Shown here one piece after another: positions 35,502-44,570 of a DNA stretch of 64,000 bases. Position 1 is the stretch's first letter, and every line of letters starts with the position of its first letter. The stretch is from Streptomyces sp. SAI-127. GTDB lineage: Bacteria > Actinomycetota > Actinomycetes > Streptomycetales > Streptomycetaceae. The stretch lies in contig NZ_JARXYJ010000001.1 of assembly GCF_029894425.1 (NCBI RefSeq), positions 6,964,501 to 7,028,500 on the forward strand. The letters are read 5' to 3'. The position numbers and the translations under genes are program-made. Below the pieces are notes generated by a model. It was given only the letters and a program-made list of their open reading frames with translations. It did not search any database and was not told the origin of the DNA.

Positions 35502-35522
35502 CATCACCCCTCTACGGTGATG
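35502..35522. promoter_or_regulatory. CATCACC-N7-GGTGATG inverted repeat before the carbonic anhydrase gene
   Basis: Perfect 7-bp arms with a 7-nt centre, 35 nt before the TTG start. The site lies between the response regulator and carbonic anhydrase genes and could be an operator for either. Confidence 0.55.
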
Positions 35523-35556
35523 CGAACTGGTCGAACTCCCAGCTCAGGAGGCACCC

Positions 35557-36162
35557 TTGAAGGCATTGCTGGACCGTGCGCGTTCGTTCAGGCGGCGGGT
35601 CGATTTCGAGAGCGGTGAATACCGGAAGCTGGCCGAGGGCCAATATCCCGAGGCGCTCTTCATTACCTGCTCGGACTCACGGGTAATCCCCGCACTCATC
35701 ACCGGCGCCCGGCCCGGTGAGATATTCGAGCTGCGCAACGCGGGCAATATCGTGCCGTCGTACGGACAGCACGCGGCCGGTGGTGAGGCCGCCACCATCG
35801 AGTACGCACTGGAGGTGCTCGGGGTTCAGGACGTGGTCGTGTGCGGTCACTCACACTGCGGGGCGATGGGGGCGCTGCGGTCCGGCGACGACCTGACCGC
35901 GCTGCCGGGAGTGGACGCCTGGCTCGGGATCGCCCGCCCGTCCCTGGCCCCCGTGCTCACCGGCGCCTCCGACGAACTCGCGCTCTCCGACGTGGTCCAG
36001 CGCAATGTCGTCAACCAGCTTGCGGCGCTGCGGAGTTACCCCGTGGTGCGGCAGCGGCTCGACACCGGCCGGCTGCGGTTGCACGGCTGGTACTACGAGG
36101 TCGACACCGGCCAGGTGCACGAGCTCGACGAGGACGGCCGCTTCCGGGTGCACGCCGGATGA
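35557..36162 (+). CDS. Beta-class carbonic anhydrase
   Basis: 201 residues. Interconverts CO2 and bicarbonate. The zinc ligands and catalytic pair are in place: Cys38, Asp40 and Arg42 in ITCSDSRVIPA, and His98 and Cys101 in VVCGHSHCGAM. The TTG start at 35557 is set by AGGAGG at 5-nt spacing. Its stop overlaps the SulP start (ATGA), so an enzyme supplying bicarbonate and a SulP anion transporter are made together. This suggests bicarbonate or sulfate/bicarbonate exchange as the transporter's job. Confidence 0.94.
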   Translation: MKALLDRARSFRRRVDFESGEYRKLAEGQYPEALFITCSDSRVIPALITGARPGEIFELRNAGNIVPSYGQHAAGGEAATIEYALEVLGVQDVVVCGHSHCGAMGALRSGDDLTALPGVDAWLGIARPSLAPVLTGASDELALSDVVQRNVVNQLAALRSYPVVRQRLDTGRLRLHGWYYEVDTGQVHELDEDGRFRVHAG

Positions 36163-38417
36163 GCGGGGCGCATGCGCGGGGGAGGGGAGACAGGGCGGCG
36201 CCGAAAAGCCGTAGGGAACCGAGGAGTTCGGTGCAACCGGCCGACTCGCGGGAGGAGCCGAGCAGCCCGCGGGCACCCAAGGGTCCACAGACGCCCAAGG
36301 GCCCGAAGGCCGACCTCGGCACCGAGATCACCGCCTCCCTCGTCGTGTTCCTCGTCGCCCTGCCGCTCTGCATCGGGGTGGCCGTCGCCTCCGGTGTCCC
36401 GGCCGAACTGGGCATCATCTCCGGGGTGATCGGCGGACTCGTGGTCGGCGCGGTCCGCGGCAGCACCTTGCAGGTCAGCGGACCCGCCGCGGGGCTCGCC
36501 GCGCTGGTCGCGGAGACGGTCGCCGAGCACGGGGTCGCCATGCTCGGGGTGATCGTCCTGTGCTCGGGGATACTTCAGGTCGTGCTCGGTGTCGTACGGC
36601 TCGGGCGGATGTTCCAGGCCATCTCGATCGCCGTCGTGCAGGGCATGCTCGCCGGAATCGGGCTGCCGCTGATGTTCAGCCAGGCTTATCCGATGGCCGA
36701 CGGCAAGGCGCCCGGCACCCCGATCGAGAACATGGCCGGGATACCCGGGCTGCTCGCGGACGTCCTGACCGACCGGCAGGCGATGACGGCGCTGCTGCTC
36801 GGCATCGTCACCGTCGTCCTGAGCTTCGTGTGGAAGAAGGCGCCGGGGCCGGTCAGGAAGGTCCCGGCCGCGCTGGTCGCCGTGGGCATCGGGATCGCGG
36901 TCGCCACGCTGCCCGGGGTCGAGGTGAAGACGCTCCAGGTCGGCAACCTGCTCGCGGCCGTCCAGGTGCCGGGCGCAGAGCAGTTCGCGGGCCTCGCCGA
37001 CGCGGCGATCATCACGTCGATTCTCACCTTCACGGTCATCGCCTCGGCGGAGAGCCTGTTCACGGCGGCGGCTGTGGACCGTATGCACAGCGGTCCGCGC
37101 ACCCGCTACAACACCGAACTGGTGGCCCAGGGCGCCGGGAACACGGTGGCCGGCATCCTCGGCGCGCTTCCGATCACGGCCGTGGTCGCACGCAGTTCGG
37201 CGAACGTCCAGGCGGGCGCGAAGACCCGGCTCTCCCGCACCCTGCACGGCCTGTGGCTGCTGGCCTTCGCGCTGCTGCTCCCGCAGGTCCTCGCGCTGAT
37301 CCCGATCTCGGTGCTGGCCGGGGTCCTGGTGCACAGCGGGTGGAAGCTGCTCGCGCCGGAGGAGTTCCCGAAGATGTGGCGCCAGGACCGGGGCGAGTTC
37401 GTGGTCATGACCGTCACCACGCTCGTCATCGTGGCGACCGCGCTGCTGGAGGGCGTGCTCGTGGGGCTCGCTGCCGGCATCGTGCTGGCGGCCCTGCGCA
37501 TGTCGCAGACCGTGATCCGGCAGCACATCGAGGATGACACCGCGAAGATCGTCATGGCCGGCAACGCGACCTTCCTCCGCCTGCCGAAGGTCATCGAGGC
37601 CCTGGAGTCCGCGGCCGCCTCCGGCAAGCCGCGCATCCGCCTCGACCTCACCGGCGTGACCCACCTGGACCACGCCTGCCGCAGCCAGGTGGAGGAGTTC
37701 ACGGCCCAGCAGCGGGGGCGGGGGCTGCGGGTGGAACTGCTGATGCCGGGGCCGGGGGTGGTCTCGGCGACCTCGGGGGCCGCGACCTCGCCGACCGACG
37801 GGCGGACCGTCGGGATGGCGTCTGCGGGTGCCGGGGCGGCGGGTGTGCGGACGGCGTCTGGGGGTGCTGGGGAGGTGGGCGCCGGGTGGACGTCTGCGGG
37901 TGCCGGGTCGGCGTCTGCGGGTCTTGGGGCGGCGTCTGGGGGTGCTGGGGCGGTGGAGGCTGGGACAGCGTTCGCGGGTCCTGGGGCGGTGGGTGTCCGG
38001 ACGACGTCTGCGGGTGCGGGGGCGGAGGGCGCCGGCGTGACGTCCGCGGGTGCCGGGGCGAGGACGGTCGGCGCCGGGGCACCGGGCGAGTGGGCCTTCG
38101 GAAGCGGGACCTCCGCCGAGTCGGCCTTCGGGGGCCGGGTCTCCGACACCGCCGTCGGCGGCGAGGGGGGCGCATTCGATACGGTGGCCGCCGGGGCCGG
38201 AGCCGCCACCTCCTGGCCCGATCTCGCCGACGCCCACGATTTCTCCGCAGCCCAGGCTTCCGACGCGCCGGGCACCCCGCCCGACGACTTCCGTACCCCA
38301 GCCGCCTCCGCAGCCCAGGTGTTCCCAGGTGCGCCGAGGCCCGGGGTCGAATGGTTCTACCTGGACACGCGGCCCGTGCCGGACGATTACGCGCCGGGCC
38401 CTCCGCTCGTAGGCTGA
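36159..38417 (+). CDS. SulP family anion transporter with STAS domain and long low-complexity tail
   Basis: 752 residues. A basic/Pro-rich N-terminus (1-50) is followed by 10-12 membrane helices: TASLVVFLVALPLCIGVAVA, SGPAAGLAALV and SAESLFTAAAVDRMH are SulP-typical. A short STAS domain (about 465-530) includes IRLDLTGVTHLDHACRSQVE. The last 220 residues are unlike the family: Gly/Ala/Ser/Thr-rich, with a 12-residue repeat at 554-639 (DNA 37818-38075) and then an acidic end. ATG 36159 overlaps the carbonic anhydrase stop. The likely substrate is bicarbonate or sulfate. Confidence 0.92.
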   Translation: MSGAHARGRGDRAAPKSRREPRSSVQPADSREEPSSPRAPKGPQTPKGPKADLGTEITASLVVFLVALPLCIGVAVASGVPAELGIISGVIGGLVVGAVRGSTLQVSGPAAGLAALVAETVAEHGVAMLGVIVLCSGILQVVLGVVRLGRMFQAISIAVVQGMLAGIGLPLMFSQAYPMADGKAPGTPIENMAGIPGLLADVLTDRQAMTALLLGIVTVVLSFVWKKAPGPVRKVPAALVAVGIGIAVATLPGVEVKTLQVGNLLAAVQVPGAEQFAGLADAAIITSILTFTVIASAESLFTAAAVDRMHSGPRTRYNTELVAQGAGNTVAGILGALPITAVVARSSANVQAGAKTRLSRTLHGLWLLAFALLLPQVLALIPISVLAGVLVHSGWKLLAPEEFPKMWRQDRGEFVVMTVTTLVIVATALLEGVLVGLAAGIVLAALRMSQTVIRQHIEDDTAKIVMAGNATFLRLPKVIEALESAAASGKPRIRLDLTGVTHLDHACRSQVEEFTAQQRGRGLRVELLMPGPGVVSATSGAATSPTDGRTVGMASAGAGAAGVRTASGGAGEVGAGWTSAGAGSASAGLGAASGGAGAVEAGTAFAGPGAVGVRTTSAGAGAEGAGVTSAGAGARTVGAGAPGEWAFGSGTSAESAFGGRVSDTAVGGEGGAFDTVAAGAGAATSWPDLADAHDFSAAQASDAPGTPPDDFRTPAASAAQVFPGAPRPGVEWFYLDTRPVPDDYAPGPPLVG
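37818..38075 (+). repeat. In-frame minisatellite within the SulP gene (36-bp and 21-bp units)
   Basis: Eight units, each starting with a form of GCGTCTGCGGGTGCCGGGGC: six of 36 bp and two of 21 bp. All are multiples of three, so copy changes keep the frame. They encode SAGAGAAGVRTA-like 12- and 7-residue repeats. Confidence 0.85.
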
Positions 38418-38446
38418 GTCCCACCGTCTGCGGAGGGAGCCCGGCC

Positions 38447-39373
38447 ATGTCAGGTTGGAGTGCGAAGGCCATCCCCGACCAGAGCGGACGCGTCGCCGTC
38501 ATCACCGGGGCCAACAGCGGGATCGGGTACGTGACCGCGAGGGAGCTGGCCCGTAGGGGTGCCCGCGTGCTGCTCGCCTGCCGCAGCGAGGCGCGCGGTG
38601 CCGGGGCCGGGGAGCGGCTGGTCGCCGAAGTGCCGGGCGCGCAGGTGCAGTTCGCCCGCCTGGATCTCGGCGACCTGTCCTGCGTACGGCAGTTCGCGGC
38701 GGCGTATCCCTACGACCGCCTCGACCTCCTGGTCAACAACGCGGGCGTGATGGCACTGCCGTACGGCACGACGGCGGACGGCTTCGAGACCCAGTTCGGC
38801 ACGAACCACCTGGGCCACTTCGCCCTGACCGGCCTGCTGCTGCCCACACTTCTCGAGACACCCGCCGCACGCGTCGTGACCGTCTCCAGCACGGCGCACG
38901 CGCTGGCCAACATCGACATCGACGACCTCAACAGCGAGCGCCGCTACCGCCGTTGGGTCGCCTACGCCCGCTCCAAGACCGCCAATCTCCTCTTCGTCCA
39001 CGAACTGGCCCGCAGGCTGGCGGCCCACGGCTCGGACGTGGTCGCGGCGGCGGCACACCCGGGGTACGCGGCCACCAACCTCCAGACGGCGGGCCCGAAG
39101 ATGGCGGGCCGCAGGGCGGCGGAACGCTTCATGCGGGTCGGCAACCGCTTCTTCGCCCAGTCCGCCGACGCCGGCGCCCTCCCCACCCTCTACGCTGCCA
39201 CCGCCCCCGACGTACCGCCCGACTCCTTCACCGGCCCGTCCCTGGCGGGGTGGCGCGGTTCCCCGGCCCCCTCCTGGCGGGCCCCCTGGACCCGCGACGA
39301 CCGGGCGTCCCAGCGGCTTTGGGCCGCGTCGGAGGAGCTCACGGGGGTGACGTACGACGCCCTGAAGGTCTGA
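38447..39373 (+). CDS. Short-chain dehydrogenase/reductase (retinol-dehydrogenase-like SDR)
   Basis: 308 residues. The NAD(P) site TGANSGIG (20-27), NNAG, catalytic Ser in TVSSTAHAL and YARSK (Tyr and Lys) are present. The helix after the nucleotide loop and LGHFALTGLLLP match the WWOX/retinol dehydrogenase branch of SDRs. The C-terminal extension has SFTGPSLAGWRGSP. ATG 38447 follows GGAGGGAG. The substrate is unknown. It lies 29 nt after the SulP gene, on the same strand. Confidence 0.92.
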   Translation: MSGWSAKAIPDQSGRVAVITGANSGIGYVTARELARRGARVLLACRSEARGAGAGERLVAEVPGAQVQFARLDLGDLSCVRQFAAAYPYDRLDLLVNNAGVMALPYGTTADGFETQFGTNHLGHFALTGLLLPTLLETPAARVVTVSSTAHALANIDIDDLNSERRYRRWVAYARSKTANLLFVHELARRLAAHGSDVVAAAAHPGYAATNLQTAGPKMAGRRAAERFMRVGNRFFAQSADAGALPTLYAATAPDVPPDSFTGPSLAGWRGSPAPSWRAPWTRDDRASQRLWAASEELTGVTYDALKV

Positions 39374-39401
39374 GCTCTCTGAGTCTGAGCCCTCTGAGCC
39401 C

Positions 39402-40061
39402 TCAGTCCTTGCGGCCCGTCACCGCCACCGTCACACCGAGGCCGATCATGGTCAGTCCGCCGGCCCCGCCCACCAGGGAGAGGCGGCGCGGCGAGCGGGC
39501 GAACCAGCCCCGCGCGGTCGCCGCGACCAGCCCCCACCCGGCGTCGGAGACCAGCGCGATGATGTTGAAGACCAGCCCGAGCAGCAGCATCTGCGCGGCC
39601 ACATGGCCCTGGCCGCGGTCCACGAACTGCGGCAGTACGGCGGCGAAGAACACGATGGTCTTGGGGTTGGTCACGCCGACCGCGAACCCCTCCCAGAACG
39701 TTCGCAGACCGCCGTGCCCCGCCGCCGCGGCCGTCACGTCATCGGCGAACGCCGCGCGCAGTGACCCGCGCCCGCGCCACGCCCTGACACCCAGGTACAC
39801 GAGGTAGGCGGCACCGGCGAGCTTGAGCGTGGTGAAGACCAGGACCGAGCGCTCCACGATCGAGCCGACCCCGAACGCGACGGCCAGGACCAGCACGTAG
39901 GCGCCGATGGTGTTCCCCGCCACCGTGGTCAGGGCGGCACGCCGGCCCTGAGCGAGCGCCCGGCCGATCACGAACAGCACGCTGGGTCCGGGGACCACGA
40001 TCAGCAGGAACGACATGGCCGCGAAGGCGAGAAGACGGTCGGTGGGCACCATGTCGCCCAT
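39402..40061 (-). CDS. LysE family exporter
   Basis: 219 residues, about six helices. VVPGPSVLFVIGRALAQGRR near the N-terminus and GVTNPKTIVFFAAVLPQFV are the family signatures. It probably exports an amino acid or derivative. ATG 40061 or 40052 may be the start. Unlike the LysE gene at 9467 it has an intact C-terminus. It converges with the SDR gene. Confidence 0.91.
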   Translation of the reverse strand: MGDMVPTDRLLAFAAMSFLLIVVPGPSVLFVIGRALAQGRRAALTTVAGNTIGAYVLVLAVAFGVGSIVERSVLVFTTLKLAGAAYLVYLGVRAWRGRGSLRAAFADDVTAAAAGHGGLRTFWEGFAVGVTNPKTIVFFAAVLPQFVDRGQGHVAAQMLLLGLVFNIIALVSDAGWGLVAATARGWFARSPRRLSLVGGAGGLTMIGLGVTVAVTGRKD

Positions 40062-40124
40062 GCAAGCACGGGGGACTTTCGCTCTCCAGCCGTTTTCTCC
40101 CAGCCGGTCTTCGCCGGTGGCTGT

Positions 40125-40886
40125 TCAGGCCGTCGCGCCGCTGTCCACCACCAGGTCGGTGCCCACCACCGAGGAGGCGTCGTCCGAGGCCAGGTACAGG
40201 ACCGCGGCGGCAATCTCGGACGTGGTCGAGACACGGCCCAGGGGGAGGGTGGCCTTCGCACGGTCGGCGCGGTCCGCCTCCGCCTCGCCGGGGCGCAGGG
40301 ACATCGGGGTGTCCACCGCGCCGGGGCTGACCGCGTTGATGCGGACGCCGTCGTGGATGTGGTCCAGGGCCGCGCCCCGGGTGAGCGCGGAGACGGCCGC
40401 CTTGGTGGCGGCGTAAGCGGCGGCGCCGGGGGAGCGGGTGTGGGCGCCGAAGGTGGAGGCGATGTTGACGATCGCGCCGCCGGAGGACTGCGAGCGCATC
40501 TGGCGGATCTCGGCCCGGAGCGCCAGGAACATCCCGGTGAGGTTGATGTCGAGCTGCTCCTGCCAGTCCGCCGACGACAGTTCCGCCAAGGGCTGCCCGC
40601 CCCGGAACACCCCCGCGTTGTTGACGGCCACGTCGAGCGAGCCGAAGCGGTCCACCGCGGCGTCCACGACGGCCTGGATCTCGGCGTCCCGCGTGACGTC
40701 CCCGGTCACCATGAGCGCCTTGCCGCCCGCCTCCTCGATCAGCCGGACCGTTTCCGTCAGCGGCTCCCGCCCGCGTCCGGCGACGACCACCTGCGCACCC
40801 TCCGCGGCGAACGCCAGGGCGGTGGCTCGGCCGATGCCCGAGCCCGCGCCGGTGACGAGAGCGGTCCTGCCGGTGAAGCGCGTCAT
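40125..40886 (-). CDS. SDR family oxidoreductase (FabG-like)
   Basis: 253 residues with the classical SDR layout: TGAGSGIG (12-19), NNAG, Ser in IVNIASTFG, YAATK, and the C-terminal VVGTDLVVDSGATA. ATG 40886 follows AGGGGAG. It lies downstream of a TetR gene on the same strand, and a TetR-like operator (40938-40955) sits before its start. The substrate is unknown. Confidence 0.93.
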   Translation of the reverse strand: MTRFTGRTALVTGAGSGIGRATALAFAAEGAQVVVAGRGREPLTETVRLIEEAGGKALMVTGDVTRDAEIQAVVDAAVDRFGSLDVAVNNAGVFRGGQPLAELSSADWQEQLDINLTGMFLALRAEIRQMRSQSSGGAIVNIASTFGAHTRSPGAAAYAATKAAVSALTRGAALDHIHDGVRINAVSPGAVDTPMSLRPGEAEADRADRAKATLPLGRVSTTSEIAAAVLYLASDDASSVVGTDLVVDSGATA

Positions 40887-40937
40887 GATCTCCCCTGATT
40901 CTTGAACGACTTGTTCACGACCGACGGCCGACTTATT

Positions 40938-40955
40938 CTTGACCGATCGGTTCAG
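40938..40955. promoter_or_regulatory. TetR-type operator upstream of the SDR gene
   Basis: The centre ACCGATCGGT is a perfect 10-bp palindrome in CTTGACCGATCGGTTCAG. A related CTTGACCGACCGTTCT lies before the TetR gene at 41604-41619, which supports control of both by that regulator. Confidence 0.65.
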
Positions 40956-40996
40956 TATGGCGGCAAAGAAAAGGGCGCCGCCCGCCCCGAAAGGGT

Positions 40997-41581
40997 TCAG
41001 TCGAGCAGCGCCAGCGCCTGTTCCGCCGCGTCCCGCACCCGGGCCGGGTCCGCCGACGCCTTGCCGACGACCCGCAGCCCCTGGAGCAGTACCAGCAGCA
41101 TCCTCGCGAGGGTCAACGGGTCGCGGTCCGCCGGTAGTTCGCCCTGCGCCTGCGCGCGGACCAGCGCCGAGTGCAGCACGGTCTCCAGCTGGTCCCAGTT
41201 GCGCTCGACGTGCCGCGCGGCCGCCGGGTCGTGCGGGGCCAGTTCGGCCGCCGCGTTGGTGACCATGCAGCCGTTCCGGCGCAGTTGCTCGTCGGCGGCC
41301 TCCGTGGCGTACCGCCGTACGACCGTCCGTACGGCCGGCAGCGCGGGCCCCGGCTGGGACAGCTCCCGCACGATCGGCGGGAGCCCTGCCCTGTCGTAGC
41401 GGTCCAGCGCCCTCAGGTACAGCTCGTGCTTGCTGCCGAAGGTGGCGTAGATGCTGGCCCGCCCGATACCGAGGTGCTCCACGAGGTCGGACATCGACGT
41501 CGCCTCGTAGCCGCGCCGCCAGAACAGCTCCAGGGCTGACTGCAGCGCGGCCTCGGGATCGAACTCCTTGGTCCTGGCCAC
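40997..41581 (-). CDS. TetR family transcriptional regulator
   Basis: 194 residues. Helix-turn-helix: TSMSDLVEHLGIGRASIYAT followed by FGSKHELY. The C-terminal domain has GCMVTNAAAELAPHD, as in the YcdC/AcrR-like group with a conserved Cys. The GTG start at 41581 begins MARTKEFDPEAAL. It probably represses itself and the SDR gene 110 nt downstream through matching operators. Confidence 0.93.
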   Translation of the reverse strand: MARTKEFDPEAALQSALELFWRRGYEATSMSDLVEHLGIGRASIYATFGSKHELYLRALDRYDRAGLPPIVRELSQPGPALPAVRTVVRRYATEAADEQLRRNGCMVTNAAAELAPHDPAAARHVERNWDQLETVLHSALVRAQAQGELPADRDPLTLARMLLVLLQGLRVVGKASADPARVRDAAEQALALLD

Positions 41582-41603
41582 GCATCGCAGCCTAGACTTA
41601 TCG

Positions 41604-41619
41604 AGAACGGTCGGTCAAG
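41604..41619. promoter_or_regulatory. TetR-type operator upstream of its own gene
   Basis: AGAACGGTCGGTCAAG, on the minus strand CTTGACCGACCGTTCT, closely matches the operator before the SDR gene (shared CTTGACCGA then CGGTT or CGTTC). It is placed for autoregulation. Confidence 0.6.
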
Positions 41620-41627
41620 AAAGCTTT

Positions 41628-41978
41628 CTACGCCGTCCGCACCGCGTACGTCGTGATCCGCACCGACTCGTCGTCCAGGCACTGCCCGGTCTCCAGGTCG
41701 AAGCGCTGCTTCAGCAGCGGTGAGGCCACGAACGGCCGTCCCTGGTGGGTGCCGGTCAGGCCGCGGGAGAGGACCGCCGCGCCGCCGAAGGGGTCGCGGT
41801 TGTCGACGGCGTAGAGGTTGCCGGCGCGGTCGCGGAACAGGGCGGCCTGACGGCCGTCGGGCAGCAGGGCCGCCACGCCCCGGCCGGGGAGCAGCCGGGC
41901 CAGCTCGCAGACCGCGAACCAGTCGTCGTTCAGCTGGAGTTCGACCTTCAGGTCGGTGGTCTCGGGTGCCAGAGTCAT
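41628..41978 (-). CDS. nirD: Nitrite reductase small subunit NirD
   Basis: 116 residues, Rieske-like fold. The Cys and His ligands of true Rieske proteins are missing (for example VDNRDPFGGAAVLSRG), as is normal for NirD, so it has no cluster of its own. It is the small partner of NirB. Its ATG overlaps the nirB stop as ATGA. Confidence 0.94.
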   Translation of the reverse strand: MTLAPETTDLKVELQLNDDWFAVCELARLLPGRGVAALLPDGRQAALFRDRAGNLYAVDNRDPFGGAAVLSRGLTGTHQGRPFVASPLLKQRFDLETGQCLDDESVRITTYAVRTA

Positions 41979-44569
41979 CGCTGGGCGCTTCCTTCCAGGG
42001 GGCGGTGGCCGATGGTCAGCAGCGGCAGGTCGGGCTTGATCTGGTCGCGCTCGGCGACGAAGCCGACGACCGGGTCGGGGGTGTCGGGGGCGTTGACGAA
42101 GGACACGAACCGGGCGAGCTTCTCGGGGTCGTTGATGGTGGTCGCCCACTCGTCGGCGTAGTGCGCCACGTGGGCCGTCATCAGGGACTCCAGCTCCTCG
42201 CAGATGCCGAGGGAGTCCTCCACGACCACGTCACGGACGTGGTCCAGGCCGCCGGGGATGCGCTCCAGCCAGGTCGAGGTGCGCTCCAGACGGTCCGCGG
42301 TGCGGATGTAGAACATCAGGAACCGGTCGATCAACTTGATCAGTTCGGCGTCCGAGAGGTCCTGGGCCAAGAGGTCCGCGTGGCGGGGGGTCGCGCCGCC
42401 GTTGCCGCCGACGTAGAGGTTCCAGCCGTTGGAGGTGGCGATGACGCCGAAGTCCTTCGACTGGGCCTCGGCGCACTCGCGGGCGCAGCCGGAGACCGCC
42501 GACTTGAGCTTGTGCGGCGACCTCAGGCCCCGGTAGCGCAGCTCCAGGTCGATCGCCATGCGGACCGAGTCCTGGACGCCGTAGCGGCACCAGGTCTGGC
42601 CGACGCAGGACTTCACCGTGCGCAGGGACTTGCCGTAGGCGTGGCCGGACTCGAAGCCGGCGTCCACCAACCGGGTCCAGATCAGCGGGAGTTGCTCGAC
42701 GCGGGCGCCGAACATGTCGATCCGCTGGCCACCGGTGATCTTCGTGTAGAGGCCGAAGTCGCGGGCGATCTCACCGATCACGATGAGGCCCTCCGGGGTG
42801 ATCTCACCACCGGGGATGCGCGGGACGACCGAGTACGAGCCGTTCTTCTGGATGTTGGCGAGGAAGTGGTCGTTGGAGTCCTGCAGCGACGCCTGCTCGC
42901 CGTCCAGGACATAGCCGCTCGCGCCGATGGTCGGGGCGAGGGAGGCGATGATCGAGCCGACCGCCGGCTTGCAGATCTCGCAGCCGTCGCCGCCCTTGGC
43001 GCCGTCGCGGCCGTAGCGGTCCAGGAGGTCCTGGTAGGTGTTGATGCGCAGGGCGAGGACGATCTCGTAGAGCTCCTCGCGGGTCTGCGAGAAGCAGCCG
43101 CACAGGCCCTTGTCGACCTCGACGCCGGACGCCTCCAGCTCGGCGGTGACCAGCTGGCCGAGCACCTTGACGCAACTGCCGCACGTCGTACCGGCCTTGG
43201 TGCACTTCTTCACCTCGGGCACGGTCGTGCACTGGTGGTCGGTGACCGCGGCGCGGATCGTGCCCTTGCGGACGTTGTTGCAGGAGCAGATGATCGCGTC
43301 GTCCGGCAGCGCGGTCGGGCCGAGCTGGACCGACTCCCCGGCACCGGCGGGAAGCACCAGCGACTCGGGCTTGACCGGCGGGACCGAACCGGTGAACGCC
43401 TTCAGCGTGCCGTACGCCTCCGCGTCGCCGACCAGGATGCCGCCCAGCAGCGTGCCGTCGCGGCCGATGACCAGCTTCTTGTACAGGCCCGCACGCGAGT
43501 CGGAGTAGACGACGTCGAGGCAGTCCGCGGTCGCGCCGTGCGCGTCACCGAAGGAGGCGACGTCCACACCGAGCAGCTTCAGCTTGGTGGACAGGTCGGC
43601 GCCGAGGAAGGCGGCCTCGTCGGAGGCGATGGTCGCCGCGGCCGTCTCGGCCTGCTCGTAACCGGGCGCCACCAGGCCGTACACCCGGCCGTCGGCGGCC
43701 AGCGCGCACTCGCCGATCGCGAAGACGTGCGGGTCGGCGACCGTACGGCACTGCTCGTCGACCGTGATGCCGCCGCGCTCGCCGACCGTGAGGCCGCAGT
43801 CGCGGGCCAGCTGGTCGCGGGGGCGGACACCGGCGCTGAACACCACCAGGTCGGTGGCGAGTTCGCTGCCGTCGGAGAGCTTCATGCCGGTGACGGCACC
43901 CTCGGCGTCGACCACGATCTCCTGCGTGCCCACCCCGGTGTGGACGCTCAGGCCCATCTCCTCGATGGTGCGCAGCAGCGCCGCGCCACCGCCCTCGTCG
44001 ACCTGCACCGGCATCAGCCGCGGCGCGAACTCCACGATGTGGGAGGTGAGTCCGAGACCCTTCAGCGCGCCGGCCGCCTCCAGACCGAGCAGACCGCCGC
44101 CGACCACGGCACCGGTGGTGCGGGTCTTCGCGTACTCCTCGATGGCGAGGAGGTCCTCGATCGTGCGGTAGACGAAACAGCCCGCGGCGTCCTTGTTGGG
44201 GACCGGCGGCACGAACGGGTAGGAGCCGGTGGCGAGGACGAGGGTCTCGTACGCGAAGACCTGCCCGGACTTCGCGGTGACCGTCTTCGCCTCGCGGTCG
44301 ACGGCGACGGCGGGGTCGCCGACGTACAGCTCGATGCCGTGCGTCTCGATGAACTCCATGTCCGTCATGGAGAGGTCCTCGGGCGTCTTGCCCGAGAAGT
44401 ACGAGGTGAGCGCGACGCGGTCGTACGCGGGACGCGGCTCCTCGCACAGCACGACCACGCGGTGGGTGGCGGTCATGCCGCGCTCGGCGAGTGCTTCGAG
44501 GAAGCGCTGGCCGACCATGCCGTGGCCGACGAGCACGATCGTGGGGGTGGGCCCCGGGGTGGCGGTCAT
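41975..44569 (-). CDS. nirB: Assimilatory nitrite reductase large subunit NirB
   Basis: 864 residues. Reduces nitrite to ammonium with NAD(P)H in the cytoplasm. Order: FAD/NAD(P) pyridine nucleotide-disulfide part (VGHGMVGQRFLE and ATGSYPFVPP), BFD-like [2Fe-2S] domain (CSCNNVRKG, then CTKAGTTCGSC), and the siroheme/4Fe-4S catalytic half with the Cys pairs CVGQTWC and GCARECAEA. ATG 44569 is preferred over 44584 because GGAGG lies 8 nt upstream. It begins 1 nt after the stop of the upstream flavoprotein gene. Siroheme could come from the CbiX/SirB chelatase at 59456. Confidence 0.96.
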   Translation of the reverse strand: MTATPGPTPTIVLVGHGMVGQRFLEALAERGMTATHRVVVLCEEPRPAYDRVALTSYFSGKTPEDLSMTDMEFIETHGIELYVGDPAVAVDREAKTVTAKSGQVFAYETLVLATGSYPFVPPVPNKDAAGCFVYRTIEDLLAIEEYAKTRTTGAVVGGGLLGLEAAGALKGLGLTSHIVEFAPRLMPVQVDEGGGAALLRTIEEMGLSVHTGVGTQEIVVDAEGAVTGMKLSDGSELATDLVVFSAGVRPRDQLARDCGLTVGERGGITVDEQCRTVADPHVFAIGECALAADGRVYGLVAPGYEQAETAAATIASDEAAFLGADLSTKLKLLGVDVASFGDAHGATADCLDVVYSDSRAGLYKKLVIGRDGTLLGGILVGDAEAYGTLKAFTGSVPPVKPESLVLPAGAGESVQLGPTALPDDAIICSCNNVRKGTIRAAVTDHQCTTVPEVKKCTKAGTTCGSCVKVLGQLVTAELEASGVEVDKGLCGCFSQTREELYEIVLALRINTYQDLLDRYGRDGAKGGDGCEICKPAVGSIIASLAPTIGASGYVLDGEQASLQDSNDHFLANIQKNGSYSVVPRIPGGEITPEGLIVIGEIARDFGLYTKITGGQRIDMFGARVEQLPLIWTRLVDAGFESGHAYGKSLRTVKSCVGQTWCRYGVQDSVRMAIDLELRYRGLRSPHKLKSAVSGCARECAEAQSKDFGVIATSNGWNLYVGGNGGATPRHADLLAQDLSDAELIKLIDRFLMFYIRTADRLERTSTWLERIPGGLDHVRDVVVEDSLGICEELESLMTAHVAHYADEWATTINDPEKLARFVSFVNAPDTPDPVVGFVAERDQIKPDLPLLTIGHRPLEGSAQR

Positions 44570-44570
44570 C

